A stretch of DNA of 64,000 nucleotides from Diadema setosum (Eukaryota > Echinodermata > Echinoidea > Diadematoida > Diadematidae), in NCBI RefSeq assembly GCF_964275005.1, contig NC_092692.1, positions 18,253,506 through 18,317,505 of the forward strand, read 5' to 3'. Below are positions 53,401-61,015 of the stretch, piece by piece (within the stretch, counting starts at the first letter, position 1; each line of letters opens with the position of its first letter). The notes below the pieces were generated by a model that made no database searches, was not told the DNA's origin, and saw only the letters and a list, made by a program, of their open reading frames with translations. A program made the position numbers and the translations under genes.

Positions 53401-56400
53401 TTAGTTTCTTTTTAGTATATTTGTACAAAATACAGATCATATTGAGACAAAACAAGTTACATCTGTACAGTACACAGTATGACAAATCAATAAATGGGGC
53501 CAAAATTGGCACATATTGTGTTGTACTTTAATACTTTTGAGAAAATGATCGCATCAAGATTTAGAATATCTCTTACTTAAATGCAATTCAATTTTGCCAG
53601 ATGGATTGGTACATCTGTGATGTGATTTCCAGTACCAGTAATGATCTACTTTATATCGCACTCTCCCATCCAGGAATTTTTGGTGGACAGTTAGACGTAA
53701 TCAAGATTCAATGTCAGAAGTACATTGTATGATGCTGGACATTCCTGTGAAGCAACTAGAGTCCCAATGTACGGTGTACTCGAAGAGAAATAATCTTGGG
53801 GATTTACCAATCAAATTAACGCATCGGGCACTGCATGAGATGTGTGTACACAGCACACTTGGACAAAAGATCACCCGGGGACAGTTTGCCAATATCAGGA
53901 TTTTCGTCAAATTGCTTCCGTCACGCAGGAATTAATCAACTGACATTCCCCTGCCTGTCCTCCAATATCGTCATAGAAACCCTCCATTGTTCACACACGT
54001 GTGCATACACTGGTGGGATCCTATGATGTATGTACAGTCCACATAAAGCAACAATAATATCCAGTGTTTGATTTGGATGGGCAGTGCGGAGGGGTAAATT
54101 AAAAATATGAAACCCATCCTGCAACTAGATGTTTCCCTGTGGATTGAAATGACAGCAGTTGCAATTCAAGGGATGAAATAAGAACATATTCTAAAGAAGG
54201 AAAATGGTTCAAATTAGGGAAATTGTGCAGGCAATGTCTGCTAGTGAATTGTTTGGATGACAAAAGAACTACAAAAGTGTTTGTTTCACAACCATGATGT
54301 TCTCCATAGGAAAAAGAGAAACAGATCACTCAAAGTAAGTGATAACATCATTTATATTGGTTGTAGGCAGCTCTGTATAAGTACACTGTACAGTACATCG
54401 CATGTCAAATTCAGTTCATTAACATGGGATTCAATTACAGGGTATGGTAGGGGAGCCCTACAAGCCAGAGATGATACAGTCAGGGACATTTGAATGTCAA
54501 TTAATGTTCTCCCTACACTGCACTAAGCACTTAATCTCCACCATTACCGTCTTCCAAAACATGCATTAAAAGCAAGCTCTACAGACTAAATGGAGCCTTT
54601 GGTGATCAGAGGGTAGAATGACAAATAGTGGAATAGACTTGATGAGGTCTGACATTTCATCCTCGCACACAACAGGAGAGCACTGCTAATGTAGTGTTTC
54701 CTTTAGAGACAGCAGCTCTAGGGATGTATGGTGCTTGTGCATTTCATTAAAGCATTAAAACACAATGTGCAGCGATACACACTGCTGAATGACAATAAAT
54801 TGCAACAATTTGCCCATGGATACTTGACACATTCATTGACAAATCATAATGGAAAACTACTGATTTTACACATTGCGATTTAAGATTTTTTTTTTTCATA
54901 GCATTGGGCTATGATTAAATGTTTGGTACACTCAAGTATAATTCCAAATCTTCTGGCAGTGAATAATAACACAAAGAAAACTAAAGTCTAAATATCTCAG
55001 TCATGGATATGCTTGAAATTACCAGTCAAATGCACAATTTACCAACAAAAAAATGCTTTTAATTGCATAATGCGTACATTCATTCACACACATTGAGTTT
55101 ACTATGCATTTGCAACATTTATCCTGGCTTTGATTTTCATACATTGAAGTAGGGAGGAGCCAGTAATGAGAAACTACAATGTATGACTCATCCTAGAAAT
55201 CAGAAATGAATAGATACAGATATATTTAACAGCAATCACCCATGGAAAATACATGGCACAGATTGTATACAAGTACACAAATCATTGCAAATCACTATAA
55301 AAAGTGATCTGGTATTGATTCATCGTTATGAAGCTACTTAATAATGAAAGATTAAAGTATCATTACATGTATCTGTATGACATTTTCATTCATGCATCAC
55401 TCTGCTCTACTGAAACTTGATAATTCTTTTTTTTTTTTTTTTGATTCTAATAGTGAATCCTGTTATACACATGTATACAATGTATAACTTTGCCATTATC
55501 CCAAATGTTGAAAGATTTCATTTGAAACATTTCATGAACAATATCATTAGTGTATGTACTGTTGTACATAACCTGTGTATAAATGTATTGGAAAGAAAAT
55601 GCTAGATACTATCAGACTTCGATAGTGTGGCATGCAGATCAAACTAAATACAGTATAGAATGATAACTTACTGTATCTTCCACTGCATGAGCAATGATCT
55701 CCGCTCCTCTCTCTGCCTCTAAGGGAGTTAGGGGCCTGATGCGAAGGGCAACCTATGGGAGAAAATATGATTTAAACAGCTTCTTTAATACACAAAACTG
55801 ACCATTGTTCTGATAAAGATTGTAACAAATGCAAATTCTTATTTTCTTGTTTGCTTCTTTGCTTACTTTCTTATCATCATCAGCAGGGAAAAACAAAAGT
55901 GTAGTCAGTATGTACCCCTCTGTAAACCATCTTTAGCAGCACAAAACTTTATTGGGATACATGGTTTTGCTGACATATAAATTAATTTCTTTTGTTTTGG
56001 AGAACTTGAATTGGTAAAGGTTCTGTACAGTCTAAAATACATTATATCAAAAGTCACCACAGGTGAAAGTGATGATAACAGCATTGTAAGTAATTATATT
56101 TCTTTGAAGTCTAGCAAACTGATCACTAGCTAAGCCCATTAATACATGACAGTACAGCAATATAATTTATACTTTTAAAAATTGTATATCCCTCATTAAC
56201 GAACCCTGTTCAGTGATTGGTCATTATCTAGGTACCTGTAGTGTGACAAGTATTTCAGTGATGTTGATGATGTTGGGGGAAAAAAATGCTGATGGAGAAA
56301 AGTGCTATAACATGCATACCGTGACATCATTCAAGGTAAGGTGCACTGCATCATTCTATTAATAAATTGTCAAGCAATGGTACATTGTATGTGTATAAGG

Positions 56401-56480
56401 GTGTTATGGATGTAAATGACTTTGTAAATCATGTCCACCATAAAACACTCTTCATTGTTTAATGTAAAATCTTCTTCTTC

Positions 56481-56512
<32 letters not shown>

Positions 56513-59500
56513 AATCCACTATTTCTTTTAAAGATCAGTTGAAGGTGACAGAAGGTACCATGTACATAATGTTATCCCTGCCACCTTAATCTCAACTACA
56601 GCCTTTCAGTACATATCTATCATAATTCCTTCTATTTTAAAATACAGATAAATTTCCTTTTCAAATCTTAGTAGGTACACTGTAAGATTCAACTATTTTA
56701 AAAGAAAAATGAATTAACTTATTACTCAACACTAGGTAAACAGGGCCCCGTCTTATAAAGCCTTCAAATCAATCACAAGTCCCCAAATCATAGCAACTTG
56801 CATTGCAGCTCACAAGAAACTTGTGATTGATTTCTATCACAAGTCTTTATAAGACAGGCCCCAGAATAACTGAATGCAATCCCTCAAAATTCATATTTGT
56901 TACACTTGTATCCTTCTGCCATCTGTTTGTAATGATTGTATGTACTACATTTTAAGAAGTGAAGCATGTTACATGATATTGATGTGTCTTTACATGCAAA
57001 CTGTGCTACATACATTGTAGATGTCACTTAGCCATATTGATAACACAAACATTATTGCTGGAATAGAATGTAACTTCCCTGATTTGGCTCAATTTCCCAA
57101 ACTCAAGGTTCCATGCAAGTTTATGAGTTATAGTTTTTATATGATGGCACAAAATTTCTTTCTTCTGCATTTGTCCAAGATTTCCAAACTTCAGGTTTAC
57201 CTCTGAAATGATTCTTTGCTATGTTCTACAATACTCAAGAATGACAAAATATTTTCAAGAAACCCTGGTCAAAGGGATGAATTGAAACATACCAGGCAAT
57301 TCTTCAATGTGGTGAAGAGAAAAAAAAAATATATAAACTCACTTGTGCAAAGTGCAGGAACACCAGCAGAAACCAAAATATACATGTACAGTACTGTTTC
57401 ACAGATTTGTATCAGCAATTTCATCAATCTGAAATGAAATCTGCATGGTGACTTATAAATTGTTTCACTGTATTTATGATGACCATGAGAATACAAATGA
57501 GAGGGACTTTTGTTTAACTGTTCTTTGCACACCATTACAGTATATATGGCCAATGAGACATACACTGTAAAATGACAATCATCAGTAGAAACAAACAACT
57601 TTGTGGACCCAAAGTTGTAGCCACGGGGCATTCTGTGGCTGCTGAAATGAATGGCGACAGACAATATATCAATTCATTTACAAGAAAGAAAAACCTTAAA
57701 AAACTTTAATAACAAACCAAATTACATGTGCCCACGTAGTTAGCAACTGATACCAAAACAACTGCCAACCTTTCAACTCACCATTAATTGGTTTTCCCTC
57801 CATTCACTTTTACCAGCCATGTTTCTGGCTGGTTATCCTTGAGGATGATTTTCCTCTAGAGGCAATTGTTCGAAGGAACATGGCTGCTCCTGCTTGGAGT
57901 ATTCACTCCAGAGCCACTGTTCACCATTGCTGGCATGTTACAGCACTACTGCAGCCGAGCTTCCATCACGATGGTTGGGCACTACTTTGGTGAATTATGT
58001 TGTACTGAGCCAGTCAGCTACTCAGCCGCTGCTGTGGCGATGTTTCAATAGTAGGGTATGGTACTCGGTCCCAGATATGGGGCGTGTTTAGCAAACTTGA
58101 CAGCTACGGCATTCTTGCTTTTAATGCAGATCCTGGTGAGCCTGGACAGAAATGAAAAATAATGCTTAAATTTGTGATTCCACTGATACAAAACTGTAAG
58201 AAGTTACTTTTCAAAATGAGACATAGAAACTGGTCGAAAAAGAGATCCTTTTATTAACAACATATTTTATTCGACAATTATATTTAAAAAGGAAAAATCT
58301 GACAGCTACCAGTACTCTACTGTAAACTATGAGTAGCTGATGTCATGGTGAAAGCAATCCACCTCGCCGCCTCACCCTGAATTAACAGGGCCGGCCCTCA
58401 ATATGACTGAAGTAACTGCATGAGCTTCTTTTAGCGGGGGCCAGGGCAGGGGTACATATCACGGTGATATGGAAATCTATGTTCTTGACTGCAGACCACT
58501 TTTTAATTTATCCAGACAACGAAGTTGAATGCAAACAAGACTTGTGAACTGGTAATCTGTAGATTTAAAAGCTAGCCATTGCTAATAAACGTGCTCACTT
58601 TGCCTCCCATTTTTACACCGTGCGGCGAGGAGATTAGAGGCTGAACAGATATAACAGCTAGAGCTAGGCAAGAGCTCGAGTGACGGGGGATTTTGGCGTC
58701 TGACGCCGCCTTGACCACGGGCTAGGTCCTGGATGATAGCCTGCGGCTCTGGCCGCGGCCGCGAAGGAAGTCTCGTCGAAAGAGATTTCGTTTCTGTTGC
58801 TCACATATGCATTTATTTACCTTTTTTAAATGAAATTAGAAAATAATAGCTACTTAACATCAAAATTTCGTTCACTCACCTGTTAAAACATAAATGAGAT
58901 ATGTGTGAACAACTGCTGTTTGTTAGTTAAAAAGGAAATACTGGATGCTACTTTATGGCGATCAGTTCCGACAAGGGTGTAGGTGGTGTGGTGCGACGAT
59001 CGAGTGTTGCTTGACTTTGTACGTATGAAGCAGCTAGCCAGCGGGTGTACGTGTACTGTACATATACGTGTATGTACCAATCGGTGGTCACCGCGGATAG
59101 GGTACATGGGAGTTACCGTGTGTGTGATCGTATTTTACGTACGTGTACGTGTGTGTATTGACGTGTGTACTGTATTCACTCTTTGTATCGATTTTTACCG
59201 CAGCTCTGAAAGTACATGTTTAGTGGGCATGATATGCGTGGCGAACGCGTACGCGCGCAGCGATGTGAAGAACTTGTTTAGAAGTTGCACCACGAAACAC
59301 TCAACCCCTTCTACTTTCCCTCAAATTTAGCCGAAAAATCACCTTTCCTCCGTGATAATTACATTACATTAGTAATATTGTTGAACAATTATCCATTAAC
59401 TGCTTCTTTTTCACTTTCATTTAAGCTGTTTTTGCCTGTATCATCAATCATCGCTTTCGATTCTATTGCGCAATGAATGGCCGCTCAACAGGTTTAGCGT

Positions 59501-59829
59501 CATGGCAACTGTATACAATGCACGAGTCAAGAGTCGTAGCTAGTGCTATCAGTTGGGGCCTCGGTGAGCAATGTACGGCTACCTTCGTGGACAGTTAGTA
59601 CCTGGGCCGGGCGCCGGGTGGTCTTCATTATGTTACGAAGTACCATATTCATATTGTCAACTTGAACGGTCCTGACGATTGAGGAAAGTCAGAAATTAAG
59701 AACAGGTACCATATAGATACACTTAACAAGATTGTAAGGCATTTGCAATACATTTGGGAATAGATGAATCATACTGTAAAATACCTTCATTCCTCTTTCT
59801 ATTGAGAGACTCGGGCTTGATGTAGCCAT
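17559..59829 (-). CDS. KIF19: Kinesin-8 family protein KIF19, 20 coding exons
   Basis: Twenty exons join in frame with GT-AG introns into 3,222 bp (1,073 residues plus TGA; human KIF19 about 998). KIF19 is a plus-end-directed motor that depolymerises microtubules at the ciliary tip and limits cilium length. The motor spans residues 16 to about 350: VALRIRP (16-22), KIF19-type loop 2 [19 protein letters not shown]-loop GATGAGKT (106-113), switch I NKTSSRSH (216-223), switch II DLAGSE (252-257), [17 protein letters not shown] (298-314). The neck and coiled coil follow, with KIF19 signatures [25 protein letters not shown] and [15 protein letters not shown]. The tail is basic and Ser/Pro-rich with a conserved [11 protein letters not shown]...AARKR block (797-814). 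These features favour KIF19 over KIF18. An in-frame ATG at 59865 would add 12 residues. The exons themselves show no break. Confidence 0.95.
18380..18481 (-). CDS. KIF19: KIF19 exon 19 (residues 980-1013)
   Basis: 102 bp between TTTCACAG and GTGGGT. Encodes [19 protein letters not shown] and GHTVVRRYK. If the donor is not used the frame continues to TGA at 18237-18239, adding a hydrophobic end; that is the less likely isoform. Confidence 0.68.
18894..19041 (-). CDS. KIF19: KIF19 exon 18 (residues 931-979)
   Basis: 148 bp between CTTTCAG and GTAAGA. Encodes [20 protein letters not shown] and a basic, proline-rich run to VNHA. It is very positively charged, fitting a microtubule-binding tail. 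Accepted on phase and splice sites. Confidence 0.78.
19514..19607. repeat. 47-bp tandem duplication
   Basis: Two adjacent 47-bp units (19514-19560, 19561-19607) differ at only a few positions. Lies in KIF19 intron 17. Confidence 0.9.
19710..20376 (-). CDS. KIF19: KIF19 exon 17 (residues 708-930), basic tail
   Basis: The largest exon, 667 bp between AACATAG and GTAAGT. Encodes a Ser/Pro/Arg-rich, probably disordered tail. One block at 785-814 ([25 protein letters not shown]) resembles human SHKERKEILTGTKCIWVKAARRRSR and may be a conserved tail motif. The remainder is poorly conserved. Confidence 0.88.
20958..21097 (-). CDS. KIF19: KIF19 exon 16 (residues 662-707)
   Basis: 140 bp between GTTTCAG and GTAAGT. 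Encodes [19 protein letters not shown] and a Lys/Ser-rich linker. Low conservation with vertebrates; accepted on phase, splice sites and raised GC. Confidence 0.82.
21507..22274. mobile_element. piggyBac-like MITE, copy A (768 bp)
   Basis: Flanked by TTAA on both sides (21503-21506, 22275-22278), with terminal inverted repeats CCCTAACTAGGCCGGG. TTAA duplication plus CCCT ends is the piggyBac signature. G-run and C-run tracts sit just inside each end. Non-coding; in KIF19 intron 15. Confidence 0.88.
22447..22580 (-). CDS. KIF19: KIF19 exon 15 (residues 617-661)
   Basis: 134 bp between GTTGTGTAG and GTGAGA. Encodes [19 protein letters not shown] and a His/Asn-rich end [13 protein letters not shown]; the LDELY core aligns with human LEELYEVYL. 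Confidence 0.9.
22632..22645 (+). promoter_or_regulatory. RFX X-box match GTCACCATGGCAAC
   Basis: Exact match to GTNRCC-N2-RGYAAC, 52 bp upstream of KIF19 exon 15 in transcription order. Confidence 0.4.
22857..22913. repeat. Hairpin with 17-bp perfect stem
   Basis: GCAACAATTGCTCCCAT occurs at 22857-22873 and 22875-22891, and its reverse complement at 22897-22913. The second copy can pair across a 5-nt loop. Probably the remnant of a small inverted-repeat element. Confidence 0.85.
23753..23884 (-). CDS. KIF19: KIF19 exon 14 (residues 573-616)
   Basis: 132 bp between GTCTCCCAG and GTGAGG. Encodes [15 protein letters not shown] and [18 protein letters not shown], matching human NTEMQSHALL and QHRSLCDEIIQGQRQII. 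Confidence 0.94.
24817..24898 (-). CDS. KIF19: KIF19 exon 13 (residues 546-572)
   Basis: 82 bp between GGTTACAG and GTATCC. Encodes [18 protein letters not shown] and CKVHELEIE, matching human LPRRIGSEEQREVLSLLCRVHELEVE. An exact X-box sequence overlaps the acceptor side at 24901-24914. Confidence 0.94.
24901..24914 (+). promoter_or_regulatory. RFX X-box match GTAACCATGGCAAC
   Basis: Same 14-mer as at 10447. It abuts the exon 13 acceptor of KIF19, so part of it doubles as splice-site sequence. Confidence 0.4.
25375..25562 (-). CDS. KIF19: KIF19 exon 12 (residues 483-545), coiled coil
   Basis: 188 bp between TCTATCAG and an unusual GTGCGG donor. Encodes [13 protein letters not shown] (human PPEVAAARESI) and the lysine-rich coil [18 protein letters not shown]. 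The donor is supported because the next exon continues [14 protein letters not shown] in phase 0 as in the human protein. Confidence 0.9.
26142..26224 (-). CDS. KIF19: KIF19 exon 11 (residues 455-482)
   Basis: 83 bp between CTTCCTAG and GTATGT, phase 2 to 1. Encodes a charged helical stretch [19 protein letters not shown]. Little sequence is conserved with vertebrates here, but both phases fit its neighbours exactly. Confidence 0.85.
26673..26881. mobile_element. CTGTA-ended MITE, copy b
   Basis: CTGTAAAAGTGGATATTTTCGC at left is matched by AAATTTCCACTTTTACAG at right, with TA on both sides. KIF19 intron 10. Confidence 0.82.
27029..27203 (-). CDS. KIF19: KIF19 exon 10 (residues 397-455), coiled coil
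   Basis: 175 bp between TCTTACAG and GTGAGT. Encodes [19 protein letters not shown] and [16 protein letters not shown], aligning with human GQLREQL...FQEQMDVRRRLLELE. GC content is clearly above the flanking introns. Confidence 0.92.
27769..27910 (-). CDS. KIF19: KIF19 exon 9 (residues 350-396), neck coiled coil
   Basis: 142 bp between ATGACAG and GTGAGT. Encodes [19 protein letters not shown] and [13 protein letters not shown], the characteristic KIF19 neck, then a polar linker. Confidence 0.94.
28055..28090. repeat. Poly(T) tract
   Basis: T-rich tract in KIF19 intron 8, including an uninterrupted run of more than 20 T. Confidence 0.9.
28370..28627 (-). CDS. KIF19: KIF19 exon 8 (residues 264-349), end of motor
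   Basis: 86 codons between CTGCACAG and GTAGGT. Encodes the relay helix region [16 protein letters not shown], a short loop 12 (CLGG before KYVNYRDSK), [21 protein letters not shown] and [13 protein letters not shown] at the motor-neck junction. Confidence 0.96.
29323..29523 (-). CDS. KIF19: KIF19 exon 7 (residues 197-263), switch I and II
   Basis: 67 codons between TCCATAG and GTAAGA. Carries [19 protein letters not shown], switch I SSRSH and switch [18 protein letters not shown]. Confidence 0.96.
29733..29940. mobile_element. CTGTA-ended MITE, copy c
   Basis: Ends CTGTAAAAC and GTTTTACAG flanked by TA. Over its length it closely matches the copy at 48466-48672, sharing GTTCTTGTCTACA and GCATTGAATG blocks. 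KIF19 intron 6. Confidence 0.88.
30268..30393 (-). CDS. KIF19: KIF19 exon 6 (residues 155-196)
   Basis: 42 codons between CTTCCAG and GTCAGT. Encodes [20 protein letters not shown] and the [10 protein letters not shown] strand, nearly identical to human KIF19. Confidence 0.95.
30977..31744. mobile_element. 768-bp TGTGACCCG-ended MITE
   Basis: Terminal inverted repeats of about 34 bp with one mismatch, beginning TGTGACCCGCTACAACAAAA, flanked by TA (30975-30976, 31745-31746). The interior is GC-richer than the intron and has no transposase. It ends 57 bp from KIF19 exon 5, inside intron 5. Confidence 0.88.
31802..31938 (-). CDS. KIF19: KIF19 exon 5 (residues 109-154)
   Basis: 137 bp between CCTGTAG and GTATGT. 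Completes the P-loop (GATGAGKT) and encodes [19 protein letters not shown] and VTMSYLE. Its donor lies 57 bp from the end of a 768-bp transposon in the next intron. Confidence 0.95.
33170..33480 (+). repeat. Dispersed repeat with CTCCCGC motifs, copy 1
   Basis: Contains TTTCTCCCGCCCTGGCT and TAAGATAGTACCAGAGTGCA followed by AGGAGCTTC. The same blocks in the same order occur on the minus strand near 62.85-63.08 kb. Class unknown. Confidence 0.6.
34889..34902 (-). promoter_or_regulatory. X-box-like site GTTGCCTTGGAGAT
   Basis: One good half-site and a weaker second half. The identical 14-mer appears, inverted, at 46837-46850. Confidence 0.3.
35839..35875. repeat. (CA)n microsatellite
   Basis: CA run in KIF19 intron 4, just before the second piggyBac-like MITE. 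Confidence 0.95.
35938..36708. mobile_element. piggyBac-like MITE, copy B (771 bp)
   Basis: TTAA on both sides (35934-35937, 36709-36712), inverted ends CCCTATTCTAACTGGG. The interior aligns with copy A (CCCTCGACGTT, TTTCATGACTTTTTTC, GTCTCCCGCAT, CCAAATTTGCGA) while the outer ends differ after CCCTA. Non-coding; KIF19 intron 4. Confidence 0.88.
38451..38492. repeat. (CA)n microsatellite
   Basis: CA run in KIF19 intron 4. Confidence 0.96.
39285..39518. mobile_element. CTGTA-ended MITE, copy d (variant ends)
   Basis: CTGTATATGCCGAATATTT at left and AAATATATGGCATATACAG at right with flanking TA; interior has GCGAATTTGCGA palindromes. Related in layout to the CTGTAAAA copies but with different inner ends. 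Confidence 0.75.
40636..40649 (+). promoter_or_regulatory. X-box-like site GTTACCATGGCAAT
   Basis: One mismatch (final base) to the RFX consensus. The same 14-mer occurs inverted at 41921-41934, so the two sites bracket KIF19 exon 4. Confidence 0.35.
40972..41059 (-). CDS. KIF19: KIF19 exon 4 (residues 80-108)
   Basis: 88 bp between GTTCAG and GTATGT. Encodes [17 protein letters not shown] and [11 protein letters not shown]; its last base begins the glycine codon that completes the P-loop in the next exon. Confidence 0.95.
41237..41393. mobile_element. CTGTA-ended MITE, copy e (internally deleted)
   Basis: Starts CTGTAAAACCAGATGAATG after TA and ends CTTTCCAG-TA. Shares ATTCTCGTCTGTACTGTATG with copies c and f but is about 50 bp shorter. 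Confidence 0.75.
41921..41934 (-). promoter_or_regulatory. X-box-like site, inverted
   Basis: Minus strand reads GTTACCATGGCAAT, one mismatch to the RFX consensus. Confidence 0.35.
42300..42366. repeat. (TTA)n / TTATCA microsatellite
   Basis: Trinucleotide TTA array with regular TCA interruptions. Confidence 0.95.
45238..45393. mobile_element. GGCGGATCC-ended MITE, copy 1 (156 bp)
   Basis: Left CAGGGGCGGATAC, right GGATCCGCCACTG, flanked by direct CAAGG. The interior GAATTCTGTAAA and ATTTTTTTCTTTTTATTTCTTT match the copy at 60587-60756. Confidence 0.82.
47974..48084 (-). CDS. KIF19: KIF19 exon 3 (residues 43-79)
   Basis: 37 codons between CTACAG and GTAGGG. Encodes the KIF19-specific loop 2 [18 protein letters not shown] and [13 protein letters not shown]. 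This loop is a microtubule-contacting element in KIF19 and supports the subfamily call. Confidence 0.95.
48466..48672. mobile_element. CTGTA-ended MITE, copy f
   Basis: CTGTAAAACAAGGAATTTTCGC at left, GTGTTTTACAG at right, TA on both sides. Closest relative in the window is 29733-29940. Confidence 0.88.
51072..51220. mobile_element. TTATAACGAAA-family MITE remnant
   Basis: Internal part only: AATAACGAAATTTTGTTACA, AAAGTAAAAATTCAGGTC and GGAAACTGTGGTCCCAAGGA align with the copy at 5700-5889. Both ends are missing or diverged. Confidence 0.65.
52164..52370. mobile_element. CTGTA-ended MITE, copy g (diverged)
   Basis: Starts CTGTACGAGCTGAAATTTTCGC after TA and ends CTGCACAG-TA; interior repeats TTTTCGCGTGTTGTTATTTTC. 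The terminal repeats are imperfect, suggesting an older copy. Confidence 0.6.
55672..55752 (-). CDS. KIF19: KIF19 exon 2 (residues 16-42)
   Basis: 27 codons between CTCCCATAG and GTAAGT. Encodes motor strand beta-1 (VALRIRPL) and [11 protein letters not shown], close to human VALRVRP...LIAHKVDEQ. Too short for most ORF finders; recognised by alignment and phase. Confidence 0.93.
56472..56509. repeat. (TTC)n plus poly(T) tract
   Basis: Short TTC array running directly into more than 20 T. Confidence 0.93.
56741..56863. mobile_element. 123-bp hairpin MITE
   Basis: GGGCCCCGTCTTATAAAG at left pairs with CTTTATAAGACAGGCCCC at right. An inner pair, AATCAATCACAAGT with ACTTGTGATTGATT, extends the stem. 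No coding capacity; KIF19 intron 1. Confidence 0.78.
59785..59829 (-). CDS. KIF19: KIF19 exon 1 (residues 1-15)
   Basis: Reads [15 protein letters not shown] and splices in phase 0 to VALRIRP, giving the usual kinesin start GMKVALRIRP. Donor is GTATTT. The exon appears to extend to 59874, where TTTGTGTTTCCAG forms an acceptor, so an upstream 5'-UTR exon is likely. An in-frame ATG at 59863-59865 is an equally plausible start. Confidence 0.72.
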
Positions 59830-59874
59830 ATCATTCTTAATTGTTAATCCATCTTGAGAAATCATAATAACAAT

Positions 59875-60285
59875 CTGGAAACACAAAATTATTTTTTTCA
59901 AAAAATGATTAAAGTTACAAGCCTGACGATTATAGTGTATTTATTGGTTAAGAAAAAAGAAAAAAAAAATCCTCTGGTTGTTATTTCATGTACTACTAGA
60001 TCGTAGTAAGTATCTCCTCCCAAAACCTGAATCTAGCTGAATGTACCTCACTCGAATCTATTGTGTTCTCCAAATATTGTTCCCGACAATTTCAGGTGCT
60101 GTGAATGTGACTCTGCGCGAAAGAGTGATTTCAAAGGACCGATCTTGTTGCTCGATTGTTGTCACTGAAAAAAGAAACCTGCAGCGATAGGCCCTAATAT
60201 GCATGTCGGAAATTCGAGTTACAAAAAATACACTTTGCCTTCAGAGTTTCTGGTTAGAATTATGGGCAGAGGTAATTCCAAAATA
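59875..60285. other. KIF19 upstream flank
   Basis: Probable location of a non-coding first exon and promoter, because the first coding exon carries its own acceptor at its upstream edge. The exon boundaries cannot be fixed. It is bounded upstream by a transposon nest. Confidence 0.35.
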
Positions 60286-60586
60286 CAGTCAAACCTGCCT
60301 TAGCGGCCACCTGTCTATAGCGGCTACTAAAAAATCCCCGAGAGAAAAGCCCTGTTAAAGACCCTGTGTGTAGCGGCCACCTGTTTGCGGCCAGCGGCCA
60401 TAAATTTTGTTTCCCGCGGTATAGATTTTAACCTGTCTATAACGGCCATAGACCCGATGGAGCGGTAGCCGAGCCAGTAATTCAGCGTGTTTTTCTGCTT
60501 GTAGTCGTGCCAGTCATTCCTGGGCAACGTGCAGTGATTGTCACTGCTGCATTCATCACTCATTCAGTCATAATACTGCACTAGTG

Positions 60587-60756
60587 CAGGGGCGGATCCA
60601 GGAATTCTGTAAAGGGGGGGGGGGGCGCAACTAATATTTCTGGTGCTACTTCCGGGTTTCATTTCATTTTTTTCTTTTTATTTCTTTTGTTTTTAACGAT
60701 GAATAAGGGGGGGGGGCGTGCGCCTCTTGCGCCCCCCCCCCCTGGATCCGCCACTG
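60587..60756. mobile_element. GGCGGATCC-ended MITE, copy 2 (170 bp)
   Basis: Left CAGGGGCGGATCC, right GGATCCGCCACTG, with perfect 6-bp duplications CTAGTG at 60581-60586 and 60757-60762. G-run and C-run tracts lie inside. Confidence 0.87.
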
Positions 60757-61015
60757 CTAGTGTTAAGCTTTCTTCACGGCTGTACACATGCTACTGTGCA
60801 ACAATATTGATAAACACCGGCATTGTTCAATGCATGAAACACACGTGTGCATACGTACACACATACATGTAAATGTAAGTACTTATAGGTGTATACAACG
60901 ATGAAACATATACATGTAGGCAATGCACACAAAGTTGGATAACCTGTCTATAGCGACCACTTGTCTATAACGGCCACTTTTTTCGTCTCCCTTGGTTGGC
61001 CGCAATATTATAGAC

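Larger units (their letters stand above)
48085..55671. other. KIF19 intron 2 (7.6 kb)
   Basis: Contains two CTGTA-ended MITEs and a TTATAACGAAA-family remnant. A 178-codon plus-strand frame (49878-50414) has no recognisable domain. Otherwise AT-rich single-copy-looking DNA. Confidence 0.6.
55753..59784. other. KIF19 intron 1 (4.0 kb)
   Basis: Contains a TTC/poly(T) tract (56472-56509), a hairpin MITE at 56741-56863 and a CpG-richer patch around 58.58-58.80 kb. No other gene recognised. Confidence 0.55.

Noticed and set aside
60327-60563. 78-codon minus-strand frame inside the outer MITE, considered as a transposase piece
   Set aside because: No DDE or helix-turn-helix motif is recognisable and the frame covers the element's own repeats.
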